The position numbers were made by a program, and so were the translations under genes. A DNA stretch of 64,000 nucleotides from Planococcus citreus (GTDB lineage: Bacteria > Bacillota > Bacilli > Bacillales_A > Planococcaceae), in NCBI RefSeq assembly GCF_003664125.1, contig NZ_RCCP01000004.1:330214-394213 (forward strand). Direction: 5' to 3'. Positions 50,280 through 58,446 of this stretch are shown piece after piece; position 1 is the first letter of the stretch; every line of letters begins with the position of its first letter. The notes beneath the pieces were generated by a model. The model searched no databases. It was not told where the DNA came from and saw only the letters and a program-made list of their open reading frames with translations.

Positions 50280-51834
50280 GACGCGCTATAAACTGCATCC
50301 GATTTCAGCACTCATTAATTTCTTGAAAGGCTTAAAAGAATTGATCTTGCCTTTTGTTATCATCTTCGGCGCAAACTTATTCCGCGAGGACGGGATCTCG
50401 GGCATGTTCAACCAAGGCTGGCAAGGTTTATTGCCGCTGCTCATCGGTGGCGTGGTGCTGTTGTTCATGCTGATTGCGGGCATCATCAAATGGAAACGCT
50501 TTGTCTATTGGTTTGAAGATGGGGAGCTGCGGATCGAATACGGGTTGTTCGTCAAAAAGAAACGCTACATCCCGTTTGAGCGCATTCAAAGCCTGAATTA
50601 TACGGAAGGGATTTTCCACCGGCCGCTTGGGCTTGTTAAAGTCAAAGTCGAAACGGCAGGATCCGGAAAAGCGGGGCAGTCGGAGGCAGAACTGACCGCC
50701 ATTTACCGTGCGGAAGCCGACCGTATCGAACAGGAAATGCATATGGCGAAGCGGGGCTACGCGGCGCAGGGGGATGAAAAACTCTACGGGCCGGCCGAAG
50801 CAGAGCCGCTGCAAGCAGAAGTCGCTGAAGAACCGGCACGCGTCTTGTACCGGATGAGCATGAAGGAATTATTGGTGCTCGCCACGACTTCCGGGGGGAT
50901 CGGCGTCGTCATTTCCGGTGTCGCTTTATTCCTGTCGCAGTTTGCTGAATTGATTCCTTACGACGCAATCTACGAAGAAGTCATGCTGTTCATGCGTTTC
51001 GGCTATCTAGTCGTTGCATTGACCGTATTTGCCGGGCTATTGCTTGCGTGGGTCATTTCGGTGGCCATGACACTCATTGCCAATTATCAATTCACCATCC
51101 ATGCTGATGATGAACGGATCTACATTACACGCGGCTTATTGGAGAAGAAAAAAGTCTCTGTGCCATTCAACCGCGTGCAAGGCATTAAAATGACGCAAAA
51201 CCCGCTGCGCCAATTATTCGGCTATGTCAACGTCACGGTCGAAAGTGCGGGGGGCACATTGGCCGATAAAGATGAGAAAATCCGTTTGTTCCCGCTGGTG
51301 AAGCAAGAGAAGATGAAGCCAGTCCTGGATGAACTGTTCCCCGATTTCGACTGGTCTCCCGAATTGACCCGCTTGCCGAAAAGAAGCCGCCCGTTCTTTT
51401 ACCGTCTGTCGATCGGCTGGCTCGTTCCGGCATTCGCGGCGCTCGGCTATTTCTTCTATCCTTATGGCCTATGGGCTACTGCGGTCGTGCCGGTCATCAT
51501 TGCCATTGGCCTCTGGCAGCACCGTTCAGCGGGTTATGCCATCTCTGGCCGCCAATTGACGGCGCAGTTCCGCGGCATTAGTCTGCACCGCTTCTATATG
51601 CTGAAAAAACGCATCCAAGTGGTTGCGGTGACGCGGACCATTTTCCAGCGCCGCCGCGATGTCGCGTCTGTCCATGCAACGATCAAATCTGGCATGCTCG
51701 GAGCCACGGCGCTCGTGCCGAATTTGGCGCGGGAAGATGCCGAACACATTCTTGCCTGGTATGAACCGTCCAGGCAGCGCCAGGCAATGGATCAGCAATC
51801 AGCGAAAAACCCTCAGCCGAATGAACTCGGCTGA
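50269..51834 (+). CDS. ydbT: Bacterial PH domain membrane protein YdbT
   Basis: A 521-residue membrane protein with three PH-like (DUF304) modules separated by pairs of helices: FEDGELRIEYGLFVKKKRYI early, ITRGLLEKKKVSVPFNRVQG in the middle, and a third after ~400 (GRQLTAQFRGISLHRFYMLK). ATG 50269 (or 50272) has AAGGGTGG upstream and overlaps the ydbS stop. ydbS-ydbT are thus coupled. The stop codon lies in the terminator hairpin. Confidence 0.87.
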   Translation: MMSETRYKLHPISALINFLKGLKELILPFVIIFGANLFREDGISGMFNQGWQGLLPLLIGGVVLLFMLIAGIIKWKRFVYWFEDGELRIEYGLFVKKKRYIPFERIQSLNYTEGIFHRPLGLVKVKVETAGSGKAGQSEAELTAIYRAEADRIEQEMHMAKRGYAAQGDEKLYGPAEAEPLQAEVAEEPARVLYRMSMKELLVLATTSGGIGVVISGVALFLSQFAELIPYDAIYEEVMLFMRFGYLVVALTVFAGLLLAWVISVAMTLIANYQFTIHADDERIYITRGLLEKKKVSVPFNRVQGIKMTQNPLRQLFGYVNVTVESAGGTLADKDEKIRLFPLVKQEKMKPVLDELFPDFDWSPELTRLPKRSRPFFYRLSIGWLVPAFAALGYFFYPYGLWATAVVPVIIAIGLWQHRSAGYAISGRQLTAQFRGISLHRFYMLKKRIQVVAVTRTIFQRRRDVASVHATIKSGMLGATALVPNLAREDAEHILAWYEPSRQRQAMDQQSAKNPQPNELG

Positions 51835-51846
51835 GGGTTTTTTGTG
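51807..51846. terminator. Terminator at the end of ydbT
   Basis: AAACCCTCAGCCGA-ATGAAC-TCGGCTGAGGGTTTTTT. Confidence 0.9.
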
Positions 51847-51889
51847 AGAATCAGCGGCGGTTTTTTGTGAGAATCAGCGGCGGTTTTTT
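51844..51889. repeat. 23-base tandem duplication over the rhomboid stop codon
   Basis: Unit GTGAGAATCAGCGGCGG plus six T occurs twice head to tail (51844-51866 and 51867-51889) without a mismatch. The second copy contains the rhomboid stop codon and last codons. Confidence 0.9.
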
Positions 51890-52488
51890 GCGCGCCAGCT
51901 GACGATGCGTTTTGGGTGGAAATAGCTAAGGCCGATCAGGAAACCGGTAATCATGCCGGCGATGTGGGCCGTGACATTGATGTTCGGCGTCACAAATGTC
52001 ATGACTATACTAATGACGATAATCGGGAGTATAATTTGTTTGAGCTGCGGCAACGCACGGCCGCCGTAATAGACGAGCGCACCGAATGCACCGAAGATCC
52101 CGAAAATCGCGCCGCTTGCTCCAACATGTACATAATCGAGCGGCTGCAGGAAATATGTGGCTGCCGATGCGAAAAGCCCGGCCAGCATATAAATGGTGAT
52201 GAAACGCATCTTGCCGGTCAAACGCTCAAGTTCCGGCCCGAACAGGAACAGCGAGAACATATTGAACAGCAAATGCATAAATCCGCCGTGGAGGAAGATC
52301 GGCGTCACGAAGCGCCACCATTCGCCGTTTGCGATGTGGAAGTTCGACCCCACCCCATAATAGTAAATGTATTCGCCAAGCATCGGCAAAAATGTCAGCA
52401 AGTGAATGAGGACATTCAACGCAATCAAGGTCGAGACGACGGGATACATTCTTAGGTACTGTGAAAAGCTTTCTCTTCTGATAAACAA
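51874..52488 (-). CDS. Rhomboid family intramembrane serine protease
   Basis: A 204-residue six-helix rhomboid protease. EWWRFVTPIFLHGGFMHLLF gives the H-G-x-x-H-L-x-x-N-type motif, VGASGAIFGIFGAF the catalytic serine, and NVTAHIAGMITGFLIG the catalytic histidine. It corresponds in position to B. subtilis ydcA. TTG 52488 has GAGGTGA at proper spacing; the GTG at 52497 lies inside that site. It is the only minus-strand gene in this otherwise plus-strand block. Its last codons are duplicated in tandem. Confidence 0.9.
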   Translation of the reverse strand: MFIRRESFSQYLRMYPVVSTLIALNVLIHLLTFLPMLGEYIYYYGVGSNFHIANGEWWRFVTPIFLHGGFMHLLFNMFSLFLFGPELERLTGKMRFITIYMLAGLFASAATYFLQPLDYVHVGASGAIFGIFGAFGALVYYGGRALPQLKQIILPIIVISIVMTFVTPNINVTAHIAGMITGFLIGLSYFHPKRIVSWRAKNRR

Positions 52489-52556
52489 TAAGGTCACCTC
52501 AATTTCATAGCTTTATTATACCCGTTACCCATTTGCGAATGAAAGGAGAAACCTTT

Positions 52557-52910
52557 ATGATAACAGGAATCGGTCTTGATATTGTCGAGCTGGAGAGAAT
52601 CCGCAAGCTCGATGAAAGATCTTCGAAATTCCGCGAGCGTGTCCTGACCGAATCGGAGCTTGCCGAATATCTTCTATTGAAGAATAAACGCAGAATCGAA
52701 TTTTTGGCGGGGCGTTTTGCGGCGAAAGAAGCATTCGCCAAAGCCCGTGGCACCGGAATCGGCGCAGCATGCCCTTTTTCGGATATGGAAATCAGAAAAG
52801 ATGAAAATGGCAAACCCGGCATGTTTTTCCGCGGTGCGGAATGCGGGTTCGTTTCGATCACCCATTCAAAAGAATTTGCCGCCGCGCAAGTTGTTTTGCA
52901 AACCGAATGA
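52557..52910 (+). CDS. acpS: Holo-[acyl-carrier-protein] synthase
   Basis: A 117-residue trimeric enzyme that transfers phosphopantetheine from CoA to the acyl carrier protein. ITGIGLDIVELERI carries the metal aspartate, FLAGRFAAKEAFAKARGTGI the catalytic segment with the second acidic residue, and VSITHSKEFAAAQVVL the end of the domain. AAAGGAGAAACC precedes ATG 52557. It sits 16 bases before alr. In B. subtilis a lipoprotein gene (ydcC) lies between these two; it is missing here. Confidence 0.95.
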   Translation: MITGIGLDIVELERIRKLDERSSKFRERVLTESELAEYLLLKNKRRIEFLAGRFAAKEAFAKARGTGIGAACPFSDMEIRKDENGKPGMFFRGAECGFVSITHSKEFAAAQVVLQTE

Positions 52911-52926
52911 ACAGGATGTGTAGACT

Positions 52927-54075
52927 ATGGAAATGTATCGACCGACAAAAGCAGTTATCAACTTAGAAGCGATCCGCAATAATCTGGCGGCATTCCAAAA
53001 ACGTGCTGGCGACGCCAAAGTGATCGCAGTCGTCAAAGCGGACGGCTATGGCCACGGGGCAGAAGAAATTGCCCGCACCGCCATTGAACACGGCGTCCGC
53101 ATGCTCGCGGTCGCGACGCCAGACGAAGCGGTGTTATTGCGCCGTGCGGGAATTGAACAGGATATCCTCGTAATGGGGGCAGTACCTGCTGCATTCGTGC
53201 CTGTCGCGCAGCGCGAAAATATCATCGTTACCGCTCTGTCGCTCGAGTGGATCGAGACGGCTGAAAAATCCGCTGTATCAGGGCAGCCGCTGCGCGTCCA
53301 TTTGAAAGTCGATACCGGAATGGGGCGTCTTGGCATACAGCCTGAGGAAGCGCAGGTGGCATTTGCCAAACTGGCTTCGGAAAAGTTTTCATTCGATGGC
53401 ATCTTCACTCATTTCGCTGCAGCAGACGATGAGGACCCGACACTTTTTGAGCAGCAGGTTGAACGTATGAATGGCGTCTTGGAGCAATTGCCGGAAGGCG
53501 TCATGGTTCATGTGTCGAACAGCGCGGCCGCACTCATGCATCCATCTGTCGCTTGCGATGCTGTACGGATCGGCATCTCGCTCTACGGCATCGCGCCCTC
53601 GCCTTATGTCGGCGAACATTCGCCGATCGCGCTTGAGCCGGCACTGGGTCTGGAAACGGAAATCGTCCACATAAAAAGAGTACAGCCGGGTGCGACGATC
53701 AGCTACGGCGCTACTTACCGGAGTGAAGAAGAAGAGTGGATCGCCACGCTTCCTGTTGGCTATGCGGACGGTATGTTGCGCGGTTTGCAAGGACAGGAAG
53801 TGCTGGTGCGCGGCGAGCGGGCACCGATTGTCGGGCGCATCTGCATGGATCAATGCATGATCCGCTTGAAAGAACAGCTTCCGGTCGGAGAACCGGTCCA
53901 ATTGATCGGCCGCCAAGGGGAAGAGGAAGTCTTGATCGACGAATGGGCCGAAAAGCTGGGCACAATCCCCTATGAGATCCCTTGTATTTTGACAAAGCGG
54001 GTTCCGCGCGTCTATGTGAATGGCACCAAAAATGCCGGATCGCCTTTTCAGTCGAACGATTCAATGGTAAGATGA
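52927..54075 (+). CDS. alr: Alanine racemase
   Basis: A 382-residue PLP enzyme interconverting L- and D-alanine for cell-wall synthesis. VIAVVKADGYGHGAEEI contains the PLP lysine. RPTKAVINLEAIRNN is the N-terminal signature, MGRLGIQPEE and VSNSAAALMHP follow, and ISYGATYRSEE contains the catalytic tyrosine. The C-terminal domain has VGRICMDQCMIRL. ATG 52927 is followed by another ATG two codons later. The ndoAI-ndoA toxin pair follows, as in B. subtilis. Confidence 0.95.
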   Translation: MEMYRPTKAVINLEAIRNNLAAFQKRAGDAKVIAVVKADGYGHGAEEIARTAIEHGVRMLAVATPDEAVLLRRAGIEQDILVMGAVPAAFVPVAQRENIIVTALSLEWIETAEKSAVSGQPLRVHLKVDTGMGRLGIQPEEAQVAFAKLASEKFSFDGIFTHFAAADDEDPTLFEQQVERMNGVLEQLPEGVMVHVSNSAAALMHPSVACDAVRIGISLYGIAPSPYVGEHSPIALEPALGLETEIVHIKRVQPGATISYGATYRSEEEEWIATLPVGYADGMLRGLQGQEVLVRGERAPIVGRICMDQCMIRLKEQLPVGEPVQLIGRQGEEEVLIDEWAEKLGTIPYEIPCILTKRVPRVYVNGTKNAGSPFQSNDSMVR

Positions 54076-54119
54076 GAAGGTAAACTAGACAGAGATCGGG
54101 ATTTTCGGAGGTGTCGGCT

Positions 54120-54404
54120 GTGTACGAGAAGTCAAAGACGAAAGAAGTGGTGGTCAAGTTGCCGAAGCAATTCATGTCGGAGCTTACTGCCCATTCAGAT
54201 GAACGCATTGAGGAGAACGGTGAATTCATCTACGTATCCACTCAACGGGTAACAAAAAATGTCTACGATTCATATCATATTCGGGAAGCGATGATCAAGG
54301 GCTACGTGGAAATGTCGCAGATCAACCTGTCGATTGCCTGCGAATGTTCGCACGCTGAGTACGAAGCGGAGCACACGACAGTGCAACTCGTAAGCGGAGG
54401 GTGA
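54120..54404 (+). CDS. ndoAI: EndoAI-type antitoxin (MazE family)
   Basis: A 94-residue antitoxin placed directly before the MazF-type toxin. The C-terminal half is clearly EndoAI-like: [20 protein letters not shown], then [16 protein letters not shown]. The N-terminal half is less typical. [14 protein letters not shown] could be the ribbon strand of a ribbon-helix-helix domain, but the following part ([20 protein letters not shown]) differs from the R-S-R-N-E-L-I pattern of B. subtilis. GTG 54120 has GGAGG eight bases upstream; the GTG at 54111 abuts that site. Confidence 0.85.
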   Translation: MYEKSKTKEVVVKLPKQFMSELTAHSDERIEENGEFIYVSTQRVTKNVYDSYHIREAMIKGYVEMSQINLSIACECSHAEYEAEHTTVQLVSGG

Positions 54405-54408
54405 CAAC

Positions 54409-54759
54409 TTGATTGTAAAACGCGGGGATGTTTTTTTCGCAGAATTATCACCGGTCGTCGGGTCCGAACAAGGCGGGACCCGTCCGGTCTTGGTGATACA
54501 AAACGATATCGGGAACCGGTTTAGTCCAACAGTGATCATTGCGGCGATCACCGCCCAGATCCAGAAAGCCAAGTTGCCGACGCACGTGGAAATCAACGCC
54601 AAAAAATACGGCTTTGAGCGTGATTCTGTTATTTTGCTTGAACAATTGCGGACGATTGATAAATCGCGTCTGACCGATAAGATTACACAGCTGGACGATG
54701 CGTTGATGGAAAAGGTGGACGAAGCCTTGGAAATCAGTGTCGGACTTGTAAAATTTTAG
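54409..54759 (+). CDS. ndoA: mRNA interferase EndoA (MazF family toxin)
   Basis: A 116-residue ribonuclease toxin that cleaves mRNA at short motifs (UACAU in B. subtilis EndoA). [40 protein letters not shown], and [18 protein letters not shown] are near-identical to family members, including the catalytic Arg and Thr. It starts at TTG 54409 with GGAGGGTGACAAC, four bases after the antitoxin stop. A terminator follows, separating it from the rsb operon. Confidence 0.96.
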   Translation: MIVKRGDVFFAELSPVVGSEQGGTRPVLVIQNDIGNRFSPTVIIAAITAQIQKAKLPTHVEINAKKYGFERDSVILLEQLRTIDKSRLTDKITQLDDALMEKVDEALEISVGLVKF

Positions 54760-54775
54760 CATACATACTCCATGG

Positions 54776-54812
54776 AAATACCCCGAGATGGCTTTTCTCG
54801 GGGTGTTTTCGT
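54776..54812 (+). terminator. Terminator after ndoA
   Basis: ATACCCCGAGA ... TCTCGGGGTGTTTT hairpin. Confidence 0.85.
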
Positions 54813-54937
54813 ATAGAAAATCATCGTAATTGGGACGGTTCATCAAAAAAGATGTGAAATGCTTCGTTTTCCGATACAATGGATAGACAAGTATGAAATT
54901 GTGGCTGCAAGGGTCACCGGGAGGGTTTTACGACAAG

Positions 54938-55768
54938 ATGAACAAACAAATGGCTACATATATACAAGAAAACATGACCGACATCATTGCCGAATGGCAG
55001 CAAATGATGAGAGATGAGAAGGACGAACCTTCTTTCCAGGTGATGTCGGAAGAGATGGTGAACCAGACGAGCCGTGAATTCGCTGGGCTGATGACTTCAA
55101 GTCTTCTCGAAAGCCATCAGGTCTATGAAAACCGCTTGCAGGATTTTGCCGAGAAAGTGGTTCGCCTTGGCTGGTCCATCACGTTCATGACGAAAGCAAT
55201 CGATCATTTTGCTGAAATCGTCTACGAAGGAATGCGTGATGCCGGTACCATCCATCCAAACAACATGGATGGATTTATCCATGAATTTGCGAATTGGGCC
55301 ACGCCGATCCGCAACAGTATGATCGACACGTACTCTAAAACCTGGGAGCGGACGGTCAGCCTGCAGAAGATTGCATTGCAGGAACTGTCTGCTTCCTTGA
55401 TCCCGGTTTTCGACAAAGTTTCTGTCATGCCGCTCGTCGGAACGATTGATACGGAACGGGCGAAATTGATTATGGAAAACCTGCTCGACGGTGTCGTCAA
55501 ACATCGTGCAGAAGTGGTGTTATTGGATATTACCGGCGTGCCGGTCGTCGATACGATGGTGGCTCACCACATTATCCAAGCCGCAGATGCCGTACGCTTA
55601 GTAGGGGCGAAATGCATGCTCGTCGGGATCCGCCCGGAAATTGCCCAAACAATCGTAACGCTCGGCATCAATTTGAACGACTTTACGACAACAAGCACAT
55701 TGCAGCGCGGGGTAGAACAAGCGTTGGCTTGGACAAACCGAAAAATTGTGGAGGTTGAGGAAGTATGA
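54938..55768 (+). CDS. rsbRA: Stressosome protein RsbR
   Basis: A 276-residue stressosome component. Residues ~1-140 form the non-haem-globin-like sensor domain; a linker helix ([15 protein letters not shown]) leads to the STAS domain. [19 protein letters not shown] and [20 protein letters not shown] contain the two threonines that RsbT phosphorylates (Thr171 and Thr205 in B. subtilis). With RsbS it holds RsbT until stress. ATG 54938 is chosen over 54893 because a TACAAT -10 box lies at about 54877. The stop overlaps rsbS by four bases. Confidence 0.95.
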   Translation: MNKQMATYIQENMTDIIAEWQQMMRDEKDEPSFQVMSEEMVNQTSREFAGLMTSSLLESHQVYENRLQDFAEKVVRLGWSITFMTKAIDHFAEIVYEGMRDAGTIHPNNMDGFIHEFANWATPIRNSMIDTYSKTWERTVSLQKIALQELSASLIPVFDKVSVMPLVGTIDTERAKLIMENLLDGVVKHRAEVVLLDITGVPVVDTMVAHHIIQAADAVRLVGAKCMLVGIRPEIAQTIVTLGINLNDFTTTSTLQRGVEQALAWTNRKIVEVEEV

Positions 55769-56127
55769 ATGTGAGAATCCCAATTCTAAAACCGAAAGAT
55801 ACATTAATTGTTTCGATCCAATGGGAACTGGATGACCAGACAGCTTTGCAGTTCCAGGAAGATCTTTTGACTAAATTGCACGAAACCAGCGCCCGCGGGG
55901 TGGTCATTGATTTGACGTCCATTGACTTTATTGATTCATTCATTGCCAAAGTGCTGGGGGATGTCATCAGCATGTCCAGCCTGATGGGGGCAAGAGTGGT
56001 TATTACCGGTATCCAGCCGGCAGTTGCCATCACTTTGATCGAGCTCGGAATTCGACTTGAAGATGTTATGACGGCACTTGACCTAGAGAACGGCTTGGAG
56101 AAACTTCAACTGGAATTGGAGGCTTGA
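55765..56127 (+). CDS. rsbS: Stressosome protein RsbS
   Basis: A 120-residue single STAS-domain protein. [17 protein letters not shown] contains the serine (Ser59 in B. subtilis) phosphorylated by RsbT, which releases RsbT from the stressosome. The gene overlaps rsbR by four bases, and rsbT begins two bases past its stop. Length and sequence are typical. Confidence 0.95.
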   Translation: MNVRIPILKPKDTLIVSIQWELDDQTALQFQEDLLTKLHETSARGVVIDLTSIDFIDSFIAKVLGDVISMSSLMGARVVITGIQPAVAITLIELGIRLEDVMTALDLENGLEKLQLELEA

Positions 56128-56129
56128 AG

Positions 56130-56531
56130 ATGAGCGACCAATCCTCAGTGGAAATCTTAACGGAATGGGATATTGTAGCGGCACGGCAGCTCGGGCGCAA
56201 TGTCGCCAAAGAGCTCGGCTTCGGCACAGTGGACCAAGCGCGGATCACGACAGCCATCAGCGAGCTTGCCCGCAATATTTATTTATACGCCGGCCAGGGC
56301 AGGATTGAAATCCAGCAACTGACCGAAAATGGCATGAAGGGAATCTTGATCATCGCGGCCGATAGCGGTCCGGGAATTCCTGATGTCAGAAAAGTAATGG
56401 AAGACGGTTTTACGACATCAGGAGGATTGGGTGCAGGCCTGCCGGGTGTCAAGCGCTTGATGGACGATTTCAAAATCGAAACGATCCAAGGCGAAGGGAC
56501 AGATATACGGGCTACGAAGTGGCTCCGCTAG
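56130..56531 (+). CDS. rsbT: Serine/threonine kinase RsbT
   Basis: A 133-residue GHKL-type kinase, the switch of the stressosome. AISELARNIYLYAGQGRI is the N box, DSGPGIPD the G1 box, and GGLGAGLPGVKRLMDDFKI the G2 box. It phosphorylates RsbR and RsbS, then binds and activates RsbU. GGAGG lies seven bases before ATG 56130; the TTG at 56124 is too close to that site. Confidence 0.95.
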   Translation: MSDQSSVEILTEWDIVAARQLGRNVAKELGFGTVDQARITTAISELARNIYLYAGQGRIEIQQLTENGMKGILIIAADSGPGIPDVRKVMEDGFTTSGGLGAGLPGVKRLMDDFKIETIQGEGTDIRATKWLR

Positions 56532-56543
56532 GGGGAACGCTAA

Positions 56544-57545
56544 ATGCCTCAACACATTGAAGCACAGTATCAGGAAATTCTGAACGAATATGTAAAAAAG
56601 CAGACGGAGCAAAATTTGTACGTCGGCCAAAATTTCAGCAGGCAACTGATTCTGGAGAACATTTCTCCGGAAGAAGTGATCAGTATGCACAAAGCAGCCA
56701 TCCGGGAGCTCTATAGCGATCTCCCGGATGTTGTTTGGCATTCATTCGATTTCCTGATCGAAATGATGATCAATTACGGATTGGCCCTGCAAGAACGCCA
56801 AAGTTTGCTGAAGCGCCAGGAAGAGCTGAAAGTGGAAATGGACTTGGCAGCCAATGTGCAGGAAACATTGCTCAAGACAAAATTGCCGTCGCTTGACGGG
56901 CTGGATATCGGCTTACTGTCGATCCCGGCCAAAAAGATGAACGGGGATTATATTTATTTTGTCAGTGATTACGATGGCTACGCCGGCGTAGCCGTTGCCG
57001 ATGTCATCGGTAAAGGCCTGCCGGCAGCTCTTTGCATGTCGATGATCAAATTCGGAATGGACAGCTTGAACAGCTCACATGCCCTGCCAAAAGACGTGCT
57101 CGGCGTCATCAACCGGATCGTCGAAAAAAGTGTCGACGACTCGATGTTCGTGTCGATGTTCTATGCAAATTACGATGCAGGAGCAGCCAGCCTCACTTAC
57201 GGGTCGGCCGGGCATGAACCTGCCATTCTTTATCGTGCAAATACAGGGGAATTTGATGAACTCGAAGCAAAAGGTTTGCTGCTCGGCGTTTCTCCGGCCG
57301 CGGTTTATGAAGAGCATTCCGTCACCTTGGAAAAAGGCGATATGGTCATCATGATGACGGACGGCGTGACAGAAGGCCGTACGGAAGAAGGCTTTATCGA
57401 GCGCGAAGTCATTTATAAATTGATTGAGCAAAAGAAAGAGCAACCGGCTCAGGCGATTGTCCAACATGTCTACGATGAACTTGAACGAATGCAAAATGCA
57501 GAACTACAGGATGATTTCACTTTAGTGGTTTACAAGAAGGTTTAA
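56544..57545 (+). CDS. rsbU: PP2C phosphatase RsbU
   Basis: A 333-residue phosphatase. Residues ~1-85 are the helical RsbT-binding domain; ~110-333 are the PP2C-type SpoIIE domain with KMNGDYIYF, VADVIGKGLPAALCMSMIKF, GSAGHEPAILYR, MMTDGVTEGR and the end QDDFTLVVYKK. Activated by RsbT, it dephosphorylates RsbV. AGGGGGAACG precedes the ATG. It closes the upstream half of the operon; a sigma-B promoter for rsbVW-sigB-rsbX starts seven bases later. Confidence 0.95.
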   Translation: MPQHIEAQYQEILNEYVKKQTEQNLYVGQNFSRQLILENISPEEVISMHKAAIRELYSDLPDVVWHSFDFLIEMMINYGLALQERQSLLKRQEELKVEMDLAANVQETLLKTKLPSLDGLDIGLLSIPAKKMNGDYIYFVSDYDGYAGVAVADVIGKGLPAALCMSMIKFGMDSLNSSHALPKDVLGVINRIVEKSVDDSMFVSMFYANYDAGAASLTYGSAGHEPAILYRANTGEFDELEAKGLLLGVSPAAVYEEHSVTLEKGDMVIMMTDGVTEGRTEEGFIEREVIYKLIEQKKEQPAQAIVQHVYDELERMQNAELQDDFTLVVYKKV

Positions 57546-57551
57546 TTCGAT

Positions 57552-57577
57552 GTTTAAAGTCATTGGATAGCGGGTAA
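57552..57577 (+). promoter_or_regulatory. Autoregulatory sigma-B promoter of rsbV-rsbW-sigB-rsbX
   Basis: GTTTAA (57552-57557), 14 bases, GGGTAA (57572-57577). It lies between rsbU and rsbV, exactly where B. subtilis has its sigma-B-dependent promoter. Confidence 0.88.
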
Positions 57578-57640
57578 GAAAGCTTAGAATGGCTTTTTTT
57601 CAGCCGAATTGAATCATACAAAACGGGGTGTCATATAGAG

Positions 57641-57973
57641 ATGAATATTCAAGTTAATTTGACAGAAAATGACAATAAATTAAAAGGCGATATTCACGGG
57701 GAAATCGATGCGCATACAGCACCGGTACTCCGCGAAAAATTAGAAGCGTACCAGGCGCAAGAGGGCTTGAATGCCGAATTGGACTTATCCGGTGTCGACT
57801 ACATGGATAGTACAGGCTTGGGCGTTTTTGTCGCGTTCTATAAATCCATCAATGCAAAAGGCGGCCATTTGAAACTCACTGGCCTCTCGAGCCGCTTGAA
57901 GCGCCTTTTCGATATTACGGGCCTAGGCGACATTATGGATATTGAAGCAGCAGTCGGGAAGGGTGGGAATTAA
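57641..57973 (+). CDS. rsbV: Anti-anti-sigma factor RsbV
   Basis: A 110-residue STAS protein. VDYMDSTGLGVFVAFYKS contains the regulatory serine (Ser56 in B. subtilis). Unphosphorylated RsbV binds RsbW and frees sigma-B; RsbW phosphorylates it in unstressed cells and RsbU reverses this. GGGGTG precedes the ATG, and rsbW starts two bases after the stop. Confidence 0.95.
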   Translation: MNIQVNLTENDNKLKGDIHGEIDAHTAPVLREKLEAYQAQEGLNAELDLSGVDYMDSTGLGVFVAFYKSINAKGGHLKLTGLSSRLKRLFDITGLGDIMDIEAAVGKGGN

Positions 57974-57975
57974 TC

Positions 57976-58446
57976 ATGCGTCCTTTCGATTATGTAGAGA
58001 TGCGAGTCCCGGCCAAATCCCAGTACGTAGGCGTTGCCCGTCTGACGATTTCAGGCCTTGCAAGCCGCATTGGGTTTTCATTTGATGATATTGAAGATTT
58101 GAAGATCGCTTCAAGTGAAGCAGTGACAAACGCCGTCCAACACGCTTATTCAGAAGGCGAAGAAGGTGAAGTTGTCATCGGGTGTGCATTATATGAAGAT
58201 AAAATTGAAATTATGGTAGCCGACCACGGCCAAAGCTTCAACTTTGAAGAAACCAAAGCAAAAGTAGGCCCTTATCACGATCAGGAAGAAGGGGCGTTCC
58301 TGCGCGAAGGAGGTCTCGGCCTGTATTTGATCGAAACGCTTATGGATGAAGTGAAAGTACATCATCAGGAAGGCGTAACTGTCTTTATGACCAAGCATGT
58401 TGAAGGAGAGCGGGTGGAAGAGGATGTCGAAACAATCTCATCCTAA
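57976..58446 (+). CDS. rsbW: Anti-sigma-B factor and kinase RsbW
   Basis: A 156-residue GHKL kinase that both sequesters sigma-B and phosphorylates RsbV. IASSEAVTNAVQHAYSE is the N box with its catalytic Glu, VADHGQSF the G1 box, and GGLGLYLIETLMDEVKVHH the G2 box. GGGTGGGAATTAATC precedes the ATG. The end overlaps the sigB start by 23 bases, ensuring coupled synthesis of sigma factor and its inhibitor. Confidence 0.95.
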   Translation: MRPFDYVEMRVPAKSQYVGVARLTISGLASRIGFSFDDIEDLKIASSEAVTNAVQHAYSEGEEGEVVIGCALYEDKIEIMVADHGQSFNFEETKAKVGPYHDQEEGAFLREGGLGLYLIETLMDEVKVHHQEGVTVFMTKHVEGERVEEDVETISS

